Below are positions 6,278 to 13,445 of a DNA stretch of 18,651 nt, one piece after another; position 1 is the stretch's first letter, and each line of letters opens with the position of its first letter. The stretch spans positions 1 through 18,651 of the forward strand of contig JAPHRL010000285.1 in the NCBI GenBank assembly GCA_026195755.1, in the 5' to 3' direction. The DNA comes from Kangiella sp. (lineage in GTDB: Bacteria; Pseudomonadota; Gammaproteobacteria; Enterobacterales; Kangiellaceae). A model generated the notes under the pieces. The model had not been told where the DNA came from. It searched no databases and saw nothing but the letters and a program-made list of their open reading frames with translations. Position numbers and translations under genes: made by a program.

Positions 6278-7018
6278 TCATTTTTCTAAAAACTTTTTGA
6301 AAATCGCTTTTGCTTCGTCGCTTTTAAGAAGTTCTGAAAAACTTCGTGCTTCCCGCTCAATCGCCTGCCCAACCATGTCCGCATTGGAGCGAATCAGCTG
6401 TCTGCTGACTTGCAGTGCCTGAGTTGGTTTGTTGGCCAGAATTTCAGCTTTCTCCTGAGCATATTGCCAATAAGTATCAGCAGCGACAATATCATTGATG
6501 ATGCCTAACTCTTTAGCTTTAACTGCGTCAAAAGGTTCACCAAGCAATAACAGTTCAGCAGCACGAACATAGCCTATTTGGCGCGGCAGTAAATAGCTGG
6601 AACCTGCTTCTGGGCATAGGCCTAAATCAACAAAAGGCAAACTAAAATAGGTTTGTTCAGTGGCATAAATTAAATCACAATGAAGTAGGAAGGTCGTCCC
6701 AATACCGACCGCCGGGCCGGAAACTGCTGCTACAATCGGTTTATTAAAACTGTACAACGCTTTTAAAAAAGACAGTACCGGACTGCCACTTTCTAAAACC
6801 GGTTGTTGCAAGAAATCTGCAATGTCGTTGCCCGCACAGAAGCAATCTTTAGCACCTTTGAAAAGCACAACATGGATGTCGGAGTTACTTTTAGCCGATA
6901 TAAACTCTTTCGTCAGCGCTGTGTACATATCGGACGTTAAGGCGTTTTTTTTGCTAACTCGGTTTAGCTCAATATGTAGGACTTTATTCTCAATGTAACT
7001 GGATACAAATTCTGACAT
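6278..7018 (-). CDS. Crotonase-family protein, probably a delta3,delta2-enoyl-CoA isomerase
   Basis: A 246-residue crotonase (enoyl-CoA hydratase/isomerase) acting on acyl-CoA thioesters in fatty-acid degradation. Oxyanion-hole segments are present at CAGNDIADFL (61-70) and in GPAVGIGTTFLLHCDL (101-116). Against rat mitochondrial hydratase, the position of catalytic Glu144 is F129 here (in SLPFVDLG), the Glu164 position is kept (E155), and a Glu appears at 137 in GLCPEAGSSYLLP. That resembles the ECI2/Eci1 isomerases, which use a Glu in this loop. I therefore favour isomerase over hydratase; the alignment was done by eye. The stop of dnaQ lies one base upstream of this ATG, and the Shine-Dalgarno (AGGAAGG) lies inside the end of dnaQ, so the two genes are translationally linked. 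Confidence 0.85.
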   Translation of the reverse strand: MSEFVSSYIENKVLHIELNRVSKKNALTSDMYTALTKEFISAKSNSDIHVVLFKGAKDCFCAGNDIADFLQQPVLESGSPVLSFLKALYSFNKPIVAAVSGPAVGIGTTFLLHCDLIYATEQTYFSLPFVDLGLCPEAGSSYLLPRQIGYVRAAELLLLGEPFDAVKAKELGIINDIVAADTYWQYAQEKAEILANKPTQALQVSRQLIRSNADMVGQAIEREARSFSELLKSDEAKAIFKKFLEK

Positions 7019-7019
7019 T

Positions 7020-7721
7020 CTACCCTTCCTGTTGATTCCAGATGGCTTCTTTTAACGATGATAGTTTTTTTTGATGTTCAGTGGCCTCTTGCTCACTTGC
7101 TTTGATTACTCTCAGTGGTTGTCGATTTGCAGAGATTCGACGAACGGTAGTTTCTGTTGTTTGCTGGTTAGCTGCATTCTGTCGTCCCAGGGTCAAACTG
7201 GTTTGCCCGCCGGTCATACGCAAGTAAACATCGGCTAAAATTTCCGAATCGAGCAAAGCGCCGTGTAATTCACGATGGCTGTTATCAATTTCATAACGCT
7301 TACAGAGCGCATCCAAACTATTACGCTGACCCGGATGCATCTGTCTTGCTAAAACAAGAGTATCAAGCACGGTACAATAATCTGAGAGCTTGCCTTTGCT
7401 CGAATCAAGCATGCTTAATTCGTGATCAAGAAAGCCCACATCAAACGGAGCGTTATGGATAACCAGTTCTGCGCCTTCAATGAATTCAAGGAATTCATCT
7501 ACGACATCAATAAATCTTGGTTTGTCTTCCAGAAACTCATTGGTAATACCGTGCACTTCCATCGCACCCTGATCAATTTCCCGGTCGGGTTGTAGATATT
7601 GGTGATAGTGGTTACCGGTAAACTTACGATTAATCAGCTCTACGCAACCAATCTCGATGATTCTATGACCATCGTATGGTTCAAGACCTGTGGTTTCGGT
7701 GTCTAATACAATTTGTCTCAT
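7020..7721 (-). CDS. dnaQ: DNA polymerase III epsilon subunit (3'-5' proofreading exonuclease)
   Basis: DnaQ proofreads replication as part of the polymerase III core. The frame stays open upstream to 7775, but the protein family starts at MRQIVLDTETTG, so the ATG at 7721 is used, giving 233 residues (E. coli 243). DEDDh catalytic residues are visible: D7 and E9 (DTETTG), D94 (HNAPFDVGFLDHE), H153 and D158 (HGALLDSE). After the exonuclease domain, QTSLTL (173-178) matches the clamp-binding motif known as QTSMAF in E. coli epsilon. The remaining C-terminal tail (about 180-233) is the linker and alpha-binding segment, which ends in a predicted helix. It lies 19 bases downstream of rnhA in the same direction, unlike the divergent pair in E. 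coli. Confidence 0.95.
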   Translation of the reverse strand: MRQIVLDTETTGLEPYDGHRIIEIGCVELINRKFTGNHYHQYLQPDREIDQGAMEVHGITNEFLEDKPRFIDVVDEFLEFIEGAELVIHNAPFDVGFLDHELSMLDSSKGKLSDYCTVLDTLVLARQMHPGQRNSLDALCKRYEIDNSHRELHGALLDSEILADVYLRMTGGQTSLTLGRQNAANQQTTETTVRRISANRQPLRVIKASEQEATEHQKKLSSLKEAIWNQQEG

Positions 7722-7740
7722 AAGATTATTATTCTCTCGA

Positions 7741-8190
7741 TTACACTCTAGATGATTGCAGTACCTTCTCAACACCCTTATTAGCTAACTCATCGGCGAT
7801 ATCATTCTCACTATGGCCACTATGCCCTTTAACCCAATGCCAGGTAACATGATGTCTAGCCACCTGCTGATCAAGCTCCTGCCATAAGTCCTGATTCTTA
7901 ACCGGCTTTCTGTTAGCGGTTTTCCAACCCTTTGCTTTCCAGTTTTCCAGCCATTGATTAATGCCATTCTTAACGTAAACAGAATCTGTGGTTAGATCAA
8001 TCTGGCACTTATGCTTTAATGCTTTTAACGCTTCAATTGCCGCCATTAACTCCATTCGATTATTGGTGGTATTTAATTCGCCACCATAGAGATGCTTTTC
8101 ATGCTTTCCATAACGTAATAAAGCACCCCAGCCACCAGGCCCCGGATTACCTTTACAAGCACCGTCGGTGTAAATATCTACTTTTTTCAC
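7741..8190 (-). CDS. rnhA: Ribonuclease HI
   Basis: RNase HI cuts the RNA strand of RNA-DNA hybrids, for example R-loops and primers. At 149 residues it is close to the 155 of E. coli. The catalytic set is complete: D9 (YTDGACKGNPGPGG), E47 (NNRMELMA), D69 (TTDSVYV), H123 (VKGHSGH) and D133 (ENDIADELA). The basic handle region (WLENWKAKGWKTANRKPVKN) is present. The start is GTG at 8190, fixed by the family N-terminus; AGAAGAG lies upstream. The first 38 bases overlap the end of the methyltransferase gene in another frame, so the two are probably co-translated. dnaQ follows after 19 bases. Confidence 0.95.
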   Translation of the reverse strand: MKKVDIYTDGACKGNPGPGGWGALLRYGKHEKHLYGGELNTTNNRMELMAAIEALKALKHKCQIDLTTDSVYVKNGINQWLENWKAKGWKTANRKPVKNQDLWQELDQQVARHHVTWHWVKGHSGHSENDIADELANKGVEKVLQSSRV

Positions 8191-8905
8191 AAGTTGGCTC
8201 TTCTAGTTGTTTGGTTGAAATATTGGCTAATTTACCTGCCATAGCTACTGACATTTTTTCTTCCATCGGTCTAATAGGTGTCATCGTTGAAACCTTTTTT
8301 TGCACCTTGACCATGTACGCGATCGGAGCTGATAACCAGGCCTGCTTCATCTCACTTTTTTTCTGAAAATTTTTAAAACCTCGCCACCAAGGACACCCGA
8401 TGGTTTCAACTTCCAAAGTTTTGAATCCGAGTAAGTTAAACCAGTCAGAGTAGCGACTCAAGGTTAAGCGATGCACTGGTAAATTTCTCCGCTTTGGTGC
8501 AAGTCGCAACTTACCCTGCCAATACCAAGGATTGTCAGGTGCATAGATTAAGGCATATAAATAACCCTGTGGCGCCAGACTACGATGAATTTCTCCTAAT
8601 AATACACTTGGGTTGTCGGTATAGTCTAACGCATGGCTAATCACCACGCTGCGCAAGGAGTCCGTCATAAAGGGTAACTCTTCTGGATCGGCTTCAACAC
8701 AATGTTCAAGGCTTTTCCCTAAACGAATTTGATAATCAAAGGCTTTATCTGGGAGGCTTAAACACTGGGTAAGGCTGTCGAGGGTCAGTAAGTTACCGCC
8801 ATGATAATCTTCAAAATGGCTTTGTAACCATTCCTGCCAGATATAACGAATCCGGTTACCTGCGGGTAATCCTGGCCAACTGAGTTCAGACAGTTTTTTG
8901 GTCAT
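8153..8905 (-). CDS. YafS-like class I SAM-dependent methyltransferase with degenerate motif I
   Basis: A 250-residue protein with the second half of a Methyltransf_11-type fold: VVISHALDYTDNPSVLLGEIHRSLAPQGYL, about residues 108-137 (split here as VVISHALDYTD and NPSVLLGEIHRSLAPQGYL). The usual glycine-rich SAM loop is not visible; its place (about 35-50) reads GGNLLTLDSLTQCLSLPD. The protein family sits beside gloB and rnhA in E. coli (yafS) and many gammaproteobacteria; its substrate is unknown. The ATG at 8903-8905 is preceded by GGAAG at fair spacing. Its last 38 bases overlap the rnhA start. It is transcribed divergently from gloB across a 107-base gap and probably leads an operon with rnhA, dnaQ and the crotonase gene. 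Confidence 0.8.
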   Translation of the reverse strand: MTKKLSELSWPGLPAGNRIRYIWQEWLQSHFEDYHGGNLLTLDSLTQCLSLPDKAFDYQIRLGKSLEHCVEADPEELPFMTDSLRSVVISHALDYTDNPSVLLGEIHRSLAPQGYLYALIYAPDNPWYWQGKLRLAPKRRNLPVHRLTLSRYSDWFNLLGFKTLEVETIGCPWWRGFKNFQKKSEMKQAWLSAPIAYMVKVQKKVSTMTPIRPMEEKMSVAMAGKLANISTKQLEEPTCEKSRYLHRRCL

Positions 8906-8944
8906 GGTCGTTTCATCTTCCAGAAGGCTGCATATTAAGGCAGG

Positions 8945-8973
8945 TTGCCAGCCAATAGTCGGTTAGGTACATT
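8945..8973 (+). promoter_or_regulatory. Candidate sigma-70 promoter for gloB
   Basis: TTGCCA (8945-8950) and TACATT (8968-8973) are separated by exactly 17 bases and match 5 and 4 of the 6 consensus positions. Transcription would start near 8980, about 33 bases before the gloB GTG. Position and spacing are good, but no experiment supports it. Confidence 0.45.
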
Positions 8974-8988
8974 AGAGTCATGCTAACC
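8961..8988. promoter_or_regulatory. Inverted repeat overlapping the gloB promoter -10 region
   Basis: GGTTAG (8961-8966) and CTAACC (8983-8988) form an inverted repeat with a 16-base spacer that spans the candidate -10 box and start point. It could be an operator for the divergent gloB/methyltransferase region or a hairpin near the 5' end of the gloB transcript. The arms are short, so chance is possible. Confidence 0.3.
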
Positions 8989-9012
8989 TGACAATAGGAC
9001 TCAAGCAAGCCA

Positions 9013-9786
9013 GTGCATATTATTCCTTTAAAAGCTTTTAGTGATAACTATATTTGGGTTATTTACTCGCCTGACAAAAACCAGGTTGCGGTTGTTGACC
9101 CCGGCGACAGTCGTCCGGTCATGGCCTTTCTTGAAGACAATGACCTTTCCTTGGACAGCATATTAATTACCCATTACCACAAGGATCATATTGGCGGCGT
9201 ACAGGCCCTTAAAGACCGTTATCACTGCCATGTCTATGCTTCAAAACACGACCAACTCAGTTTTGCCGATACTGAGCTCGATGAGGGTGATGAAATCAGT
9301 CTATTTGATGGAAGCTACCAGTTTTCAGTACTCCACCTACCCGGACACACCATGGGTCATATTGGTTACTATAGCAATGACCATAACCTGGTTTTCTGCG
9401 GTGATACACTATTCCGGGTAGGCTGTGGACGTATGTTCGAAGGGACACCCGATATCTTTCACCATTCTCTGCAAAAATTGGCACAGCTACCCCCAAGTAC
9501 GCTGGTTTACTGCACTCATGAATACACGTTAGCCAATATTGCCTTTGCTAAAACAGTAGAGCCTGATAACCCAGATTTGTTGGAGCTGGAACGGAATTGC
9601 AAGGAGCTACGCGATCAGGATCTTGAAACTCTTCCCTCCACCATCGACAGCGAACTGAAAACTAATCCTTTTTTGCGATGCACAGAGCCGAGCGTGATTG
9701 AAACTGCAGAACGTGCAGAAGATAAAAGTCTCTCTGATCCGGTGGAAACTTTTGCTACAATCAGACGACTAAAAGATAATTTTTAA
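9013..9786 (+). CDS. gloB: Hydroxyacylglutathione hydrolase (glyoxalase II)
   Basis: GloB hydrolyses S-D-lactoylglutathione to D-lactate and glutathione, the second step of methylglyoxal detoxification in the cytoplasm. The 257-residue protein has the metallo-beta-lactamase-fold metal ligands: H54, H56, D58 and H59 in THYHKDHIGG, H112 in LPGHTMGH, bridging D131 in CGDTLF and H169 in CTHEYT. The C-terminal glutathione-binding domain follows (about 175-257). The start is GTG at 9013, set by the family N-terminus (HIIPLKAFSDNYIW); AGGA lies 13 bases upstream, so the ribosome site is weak. mltD follows after 9 bases and probably shares the transcript. Identification is firm. Confidence 0.95.
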   Translation: MHIIPLKAFSDNYIWVIYSPDKNQVAVVDPGDSRPVMAFLEDNDLSLDSILITHYHKDHIGGVQALKDRYHCHVYASKHDQLSFADTELDEGDEISLFDGSYQFSVLHLPGHTMGHIGYYSNDHNLVFCGDTLFRVGCGRMFEGTPDIFHHSLQKLAQLPPSTLVYCTHEYTLANIAFAKTVEPDNPDLLELERNCKELRDQDLETLPSTIDSELKTNPFLRCTEPSVIETAERAEDKSLSDPVETFATIRRLKDNF

Positions 9787-9795
9787 CACATAATA

Positions 9796-11346
9796 ATGCC
9801 TATGAAACGCTTGCTATTGATTAGTTGTATCAGCTTAACTGCCTGTACCTCCCTTATAAAACAAGAGGATACAGTAGTAGACCGTCGCTTTGATCCGCCG
9901 AGAAGTGCCGAAGATGGTGCTCCGCTGCCAGCTCCCGAGCTTGATAGTGAGAATCCATTGTTATTGGCAGATCCTGATGAAATCCCTTTTGTCCCCAATT
10001 TATGGGAACATTTAGCGACCCAGCAAACTTTTGCCAATATCAGCCATTCACGTATTGATACTTTTAAAAAACAATACCTTAAGAGCCCCCATTTATTATT
10101 GAAGCGCGCTGATAAAGCAGCTCCCTATCTTTATTACATCATTACCGAATTGGAAAATCGTAATATGCCGGTCGAACTGGCTTTTACTCCTATGGTTGAG
10201 AGCAATTTCGACCCGTTAGCCCACTCGGTGGTACAAGCTGCGGGTATGTGGCAATTTATGCCTAAAACGGCCAAAGGCTTCGGTATCACCATTGATGAGT
10301 GGTATGACGGCCGTCGCGATATTGTGGCCTCAACTCATGCAGCACTCGATTATTACCAGTACCTGAACAAGATGTTTGACGGTGACTGGTTACTTACTGT
10401 CGCAGCCTACAATGTTGGTCCCGGCAATGTCAGAAAAGCGATTAATAAGAACAAGAGTCAAGGTAAAGCAACAGATTACTGGTCCTTGCAATTTCCCAAA
10501 GAAACCATGCGTCATATTCCTAAGTGGCTGGCTCTTTCGGACATTTTCTTGAACGCCCCACAATATCAGGTAGATCTGCCGTTAATCGATAATCAGCCAG
10601 CATTTGTTGAAGTGGAAGTTGACGCACCAGCAAACCTGATGGAGTTAGCCAAGATCGCTAAAATCGATAAGGACACTTTCTATCGACTAAATCCAGCATA
10701 CAATCGCTTGTTTGTTCCCGACCATCATAAAAAAGCAACCATTCTGGTTCCTGCCGAAACGGTTGACCATTTTAATCAGGGCCTATTAGATATTGACCCA
10801 AAGCAACTGACGGCATCCGTGAGCTATAAGGTAAAATCAGGTGACAATTTAAGCTTAATTGCCAAGCGTCATAACACTTCAGTCAAAACCATTAAACAAT
10901 TAAACGGTATTAAGTCTGACTTCTTGAAAATAGGTCAGGAGCTTAAAATGCCGGGCATCATTAATGCCACAGAGTATGAAAAAAACTTTTTTGCCACCTT
11001 GAGTAAAAATCAGCAGCGTAGACGCTATCAAGTATATAAAGTTCGTTCCGGCGACAGCTTATGGACCATTTCTAAACGTTTTGGTGTGAGCACGCGACAA
11101 CTCGCCAGCTGGAATGGTATTGCACAAAACAGCACCATTCGAATTGGCCAGCGGTTGAAGGTTTGGCCACGTGGCTATGCTAACTACGCCTCGAATAAAA
11201 CCTCTTATCAAGTTAAAAGTGGCGACTCTTTATACACTATCGCCAGACGATTTAATGTCAGAGTTAAAGATTTAACCAAGTGGAATAGTTTAAAAAACAG
11301 TTCACTTATAAGGCCAGGACAGACACTAACTATCTATAATAATTAA
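9796..11346 (+). CDS. mltD: Membrane-bound lytic murein transglycosylase D, lipoprotein with three LysM domains
   Basis: MltD cleaves peptidoglycan glycan strands with formation of 1,6-anhydro ends, from the periplasmic face of the outer membrane. The signal peptide ends in a lipobox LTAC (14-17), so C17 is the likely lipidated residue, and Thr at +2 fits outer-membrane sorting. The SLT catalytic domain spans about 105-235, with catalytic E135 in PMVESNFDP, then AAGMWQFMPKTAKGFG and VAAYNVGPGNV. Three LysM modules for glycan binding follow at about 343-387, 412-456 and 470-514 (each with an SGD(N/S)L core). Total 516 residues, slightly longer than E. coli MltD (452), which has two LysM. The ATG at 9802 (codon 3) is an equally good start. 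A strong terminator follows. Confidence 0.94.
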   Translation: MPMKRLLLISCISLTACTSLIKQEDTVVDRRFDPPRSAEDGAPLPAPELDSENPLLLADPDEIPFVPNLWEHLATQQTFANISHSRIDTFKKQYLKSPHLLLKRADKAAPYLYYIITELENRNMPVELAFTPMVESNFDPLAHSVVQAAGMWQFMPKTAKGFGITIDEWYDGRRDIVASTHAALDYYQYLNKMFDGDWLLTVAAYNVGPGNVRKAINKNKSQGKATDYWSLQFPKETMRHIPKWLALSDIFLNAPQYQVDLPLIDNQPAFVEVEVDAPANLMELAKIAKIDKDTFYRLNPAYNRLFVPDHHKKATILVPAETVDHFNQGLLDIDPKQLTASVSYKVKSGDNLSLIAKRHNTSVKTIKQLNGIKSDFLKIGQELKMPGIINATEYEKNFFATLSKNQQRRRYQVYKVRSGDSLWTISKRFGVSTRQLASWNGIAQNSTIRIGQRLKVWPRGYANYASNKTSYQVKSGDSLYTIARRFNVRVKDLTKWNSLKNSSLIRPGQTLTIYNN

Positions 11347-11359
11347 ATTTATAATTACA

Positions 11360-11387
11360 AAAAAAGGGGTTAATCAGCCCCTTTTTT
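11360..11387. terminator. Bidirectional rho-independent terminator between mltD and natB
   Basis: AAAAAAGGGG (11360-11369) and CCCCTTTTTT (11378-11387) form a perfect 10-base stem with loop TTAATCAG. It ends in a T-run on both strands, so it can stop transcription of the convergent mltD (plus) and natB (minus) genes. It starts 14 bases after the mltD stop and ends 15 bases from the natB stop. Confidence 0.9.
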
Positions 11388-11401
11388 CAATTACAACTCC
11401 A

Positions 11402-12646
11402 TTAACTCCTAAACAGAACCTTTTCTTTCTTGAAGAAAACAGTTGTCCAGTAGAGCAATCCTCCTGCTAATGCGGCTGTTGAAACCAGCAGGATAGTAAT
11501 CAAACCATAATCCACAGTCCCTTTAATCAAGTCCTTCATTGCCAAAGCAACATTAGTGACCGGAATCATCGCGGTCTTCACATTCAGCTCCATACCCGGA
11601 ACAAAGGCAACAATGACAGGCATAAAGCCAATCATAAAGATCGGTGACATATACGCCTGTGCCTCCTTCATGTTTTTAGCGTAAATGGATGCACTTAACA
11701 TGACTGAAGCAAAGATACTGGTTAACGGAACTAATAATACAGCTACCAACAACAGATCAAGGCTAGAAATATTAGACAAGAAGTCTAAACCACCGCCTGA
11801 CTGTTTGCCGGTCAGACTATCCGGATCGGCAGCAACCGACGAATCCATGGCAAATAAACTAAATATCCAGACCCAGAACAGATAACTGAGCAAGGTGACT
11901 ATGACTGTAAAGAAACTGGCAGTAAAAATAACCCCAAACTTGGCCATCACAATTTGCCCTTTCGACATAGGTGTCAGCAATAGCGTTTCCAGGGTACCAC
12001 GCTCTTTTTCACCGACACCAAGTTCTAGCGCTGGATACATGGCACCTGATACCGCCAAGGCAATTAACAGATAAGCCAACATTGGGCCCGCGAACTCTCC
12101 TATTTTTTCTCGTTGAGTGGCGAAGTTGTTTTCTTCAAGCAAAATAGGTTTATTAAAAGCTTTAACGTTTTCAGTGGTCAAATCAAAATTTCGCCCTAAC
12201 TCCATCCGTTGGGTGTTATTAAAAGCTTCCACCACATCATCCACTCGTTTACCTAGAATATTATCAAGTTTAGTCGACTCTTTTGAATAAACCTTCAGTA
12301 CCTCTTGCTTTTGAGAGTTGGACGGAAGCGTTGCACCTTCTGGCACTTCAAAAATATAGTCTACTTTCTTGTCCAATATGGCCGACTGAAAATCATCGGA
12401 TTCAAGCTCAACCTTAATAAACCCTTTTTCTCGAGTGAACAAGTCCGCAAACCCAGGAAGGGATTCACTACTGATAAAAGCGACTTTTATTTCTTTATTT
12501 TCTGCCTCTTCGGTTTTATTTGCAGTGAACTTCCCAATCGCAAAAAACAGTACGGGGAAGATCAAAGTGGGCAATAGAATAGAAAATATGAGTGTTTTTT
12601 TATCGCGTAGGATTTCTAGCAATTCTTTTTTATATACTAACCACAT
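11402..12646 (-). CDS. natB: ABC-2 type transporter permease, NatB-like
   Basis: Inner-membrane permease of 414 residues. One N-terminal membrane helix (about 19-38), after a short YKKELLEILRDKKT segment typical of ABC-2 permeases, is followed by a large extracytoplasmic domain (about 40-185) and then about five further helices (for example 188-206, 236-264, 296-320, 334-352, 381-402). The conserved ABC-2 motif GEKERGTLETLLLTP lies at 212-226. NatAB in Bacillus exports sodium; here the exported substrate is unknown and sodium is only the family label. The ATG lies one base after the natA stop, with AGAGGTGG inside the end of natA, so the two subunits are translationally coupled. Confidence 0.85.
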   Translation of the reverse strand: MWLVYKKELLEILRDKKTLIFSILLPTLIFPVLFFAIGKFTANKTEEAENKEIKVAFISSESLPGFADLFTREKGFIKVELESDDFQSAILDKKVDYIFEVPEGATLPSNSQKQEVLKVYSKESTKLDNILGKRVDDVVEAFNNTQRMELGRNFDLTTENVKAFNKPILLEENNFATQREKIGEFAGPMLAYLLIALAVSGAMYPALELGVGEKERGTLETLLLTPMSKGQIVMAKFGVIFTASFFTVIVTLLSYLFWVWIFSLFAMDSSVAADPDSLTGKQSGGGLDFLSNISSLDLLLVAVLLVPLTSIFASVMLSASIYAKNMKEAQAYMSPIFMIGFMPVIVAFVPGMELNVKTAMIPVTNVALAMKDLIKGTVDYGLITILLVSTAALAGGLLYWTTVFFKKEKVLFRS

Positions 12647-12647
12647 C

Positions 12648-13445
12648 TTATGCCACCTCTTTTTTATTTACGCTGGCTAAGAAAGCATCGTATAAACTTC
12701 CTGATGCCGTACTTGCTGCAAATTCTTTTGTTGGACCAAAGAATTTTGTCTCACCCAAATCGATCAAGCAGACTCGGTCACACAACTTCTCAACTTCATG
12801 CAAATGGTGGGTCGAAAAAATGACCGCCATTTCACTGCCTTTATAACTTTGTATAAAGTCCAATACTGTTTTCGCCGAAATAACGTCCAGTCCAGTTGTT
12901 GGCTCATCGAACACTAAGACTTTTGGCTCATGAATCACGGCACGTGCAATCGAAGCTCGCTGCATCATACCGGTCGACAAATCATCAGCTCTCTTGCCTG
13001 CAAAAGAGTGCATATCCAGCATGGTAAAAATTTTTTCAATACGCTCATCAATTTGTTGGCGAGACAGTCCATGCATACGTCCAAAATAGGCCACATTCTC
13101 GCGGACACTTAAGCGATGATAGAGACCCGTTTTGCCCGACAAAAAACCAATTTGCTTTTGAGCATATCGTGGCTCCTTAGTCACATCATGGCCATTGATC
13201 AGAATTTGACCGGCAGTTGGCTGGAGTGCCGTAGACAACATTCTCAATGTAGTCGTCTTACCCGCTCCGTTTGGCCCAAGTAAACCAAGTACTTCCCCGG
13301 GTTTACAGTTAAAAGACACATCTTTCACTGCATGAAAAACACCCTCACCCTCACGAGGGTCGGTAACAATCTTTCCTTTTTTCTTTTTTTTTGCTTCCTT
13401 TTTATCGTAGGCAAAGGTCTTGGCGAGATCTTTAATCTCTATCAT
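12648..13445 (-). CDS. natA: ABC transporter ATP-binding protein, NatA-like
   Basis: ATPase partner of the adjacent permease, 265 residues. Walker A is GPNGAGKT (57-64), the ABC signature LSTGM is at 156-160, Walker B with catalytic Glu is VLVFDE (176-181), and the switch His is H213 in STHHL. After strand 1 there is a Lys-rich insertion (about residues 14-35, with KKEAKKKKKGK) before VFHAVKDVSF, longer than in many NatA proteins. The ATG at 13445 has AGGGGAG upstream, inside ycjF; the coding region overlaps the end of ycjF by 14 bases. It belongs to a run ycjX-ycjF-natA-natB that probably forms one transcript. Confidence 0.88.
   Translation of the reverse strand: MIEIKDLAKTFAYDKKEAKKKKKGKIVTDPREGEGVFHAVKDVSFNCKPGEVLGLLGPNGAGKTTTLRMLSTALQPTAGQILINGHDVTKEPRYAQKQIGFLSGKTGLYHRLSVRENVAYFGRMHGLSRQQIDERIEKIFTMLDMHSFAGKRADDLSTGMMQRASIARAVIHEPKVLVFDEPTTGLDVISAKTVLDFIQSYKGSEMAVIFSTHHLHEVEKLCDRVCLIDLGETKFFGPTKEFAASTASGSLYDAFLASVNKKEVA

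Noticed and set aside
6220..6291. Short minus-strand frame of about 23 codons after the crotonase stop (ends in GVCTPAKKL), as a possible toxin-gene remnant
   Set aside because: It has no good start codon, is too short to carry a family signal, and a stop lies just upstream. Chance is the simpler explanation.
7722..7775. Upstream extension of dnaQ to 7775
   Set aside because: The extra 18 residues do not belong to the family N-terminus and overlap the rnhA end; MRQIVLDTETTG starts at 7721.
8019..8366. 115-codon plus-strand frame across rnhA and the methyltransferase end
   Set aside because: It is antisense to two conserved genes, and I see no sign of coding on this strand.
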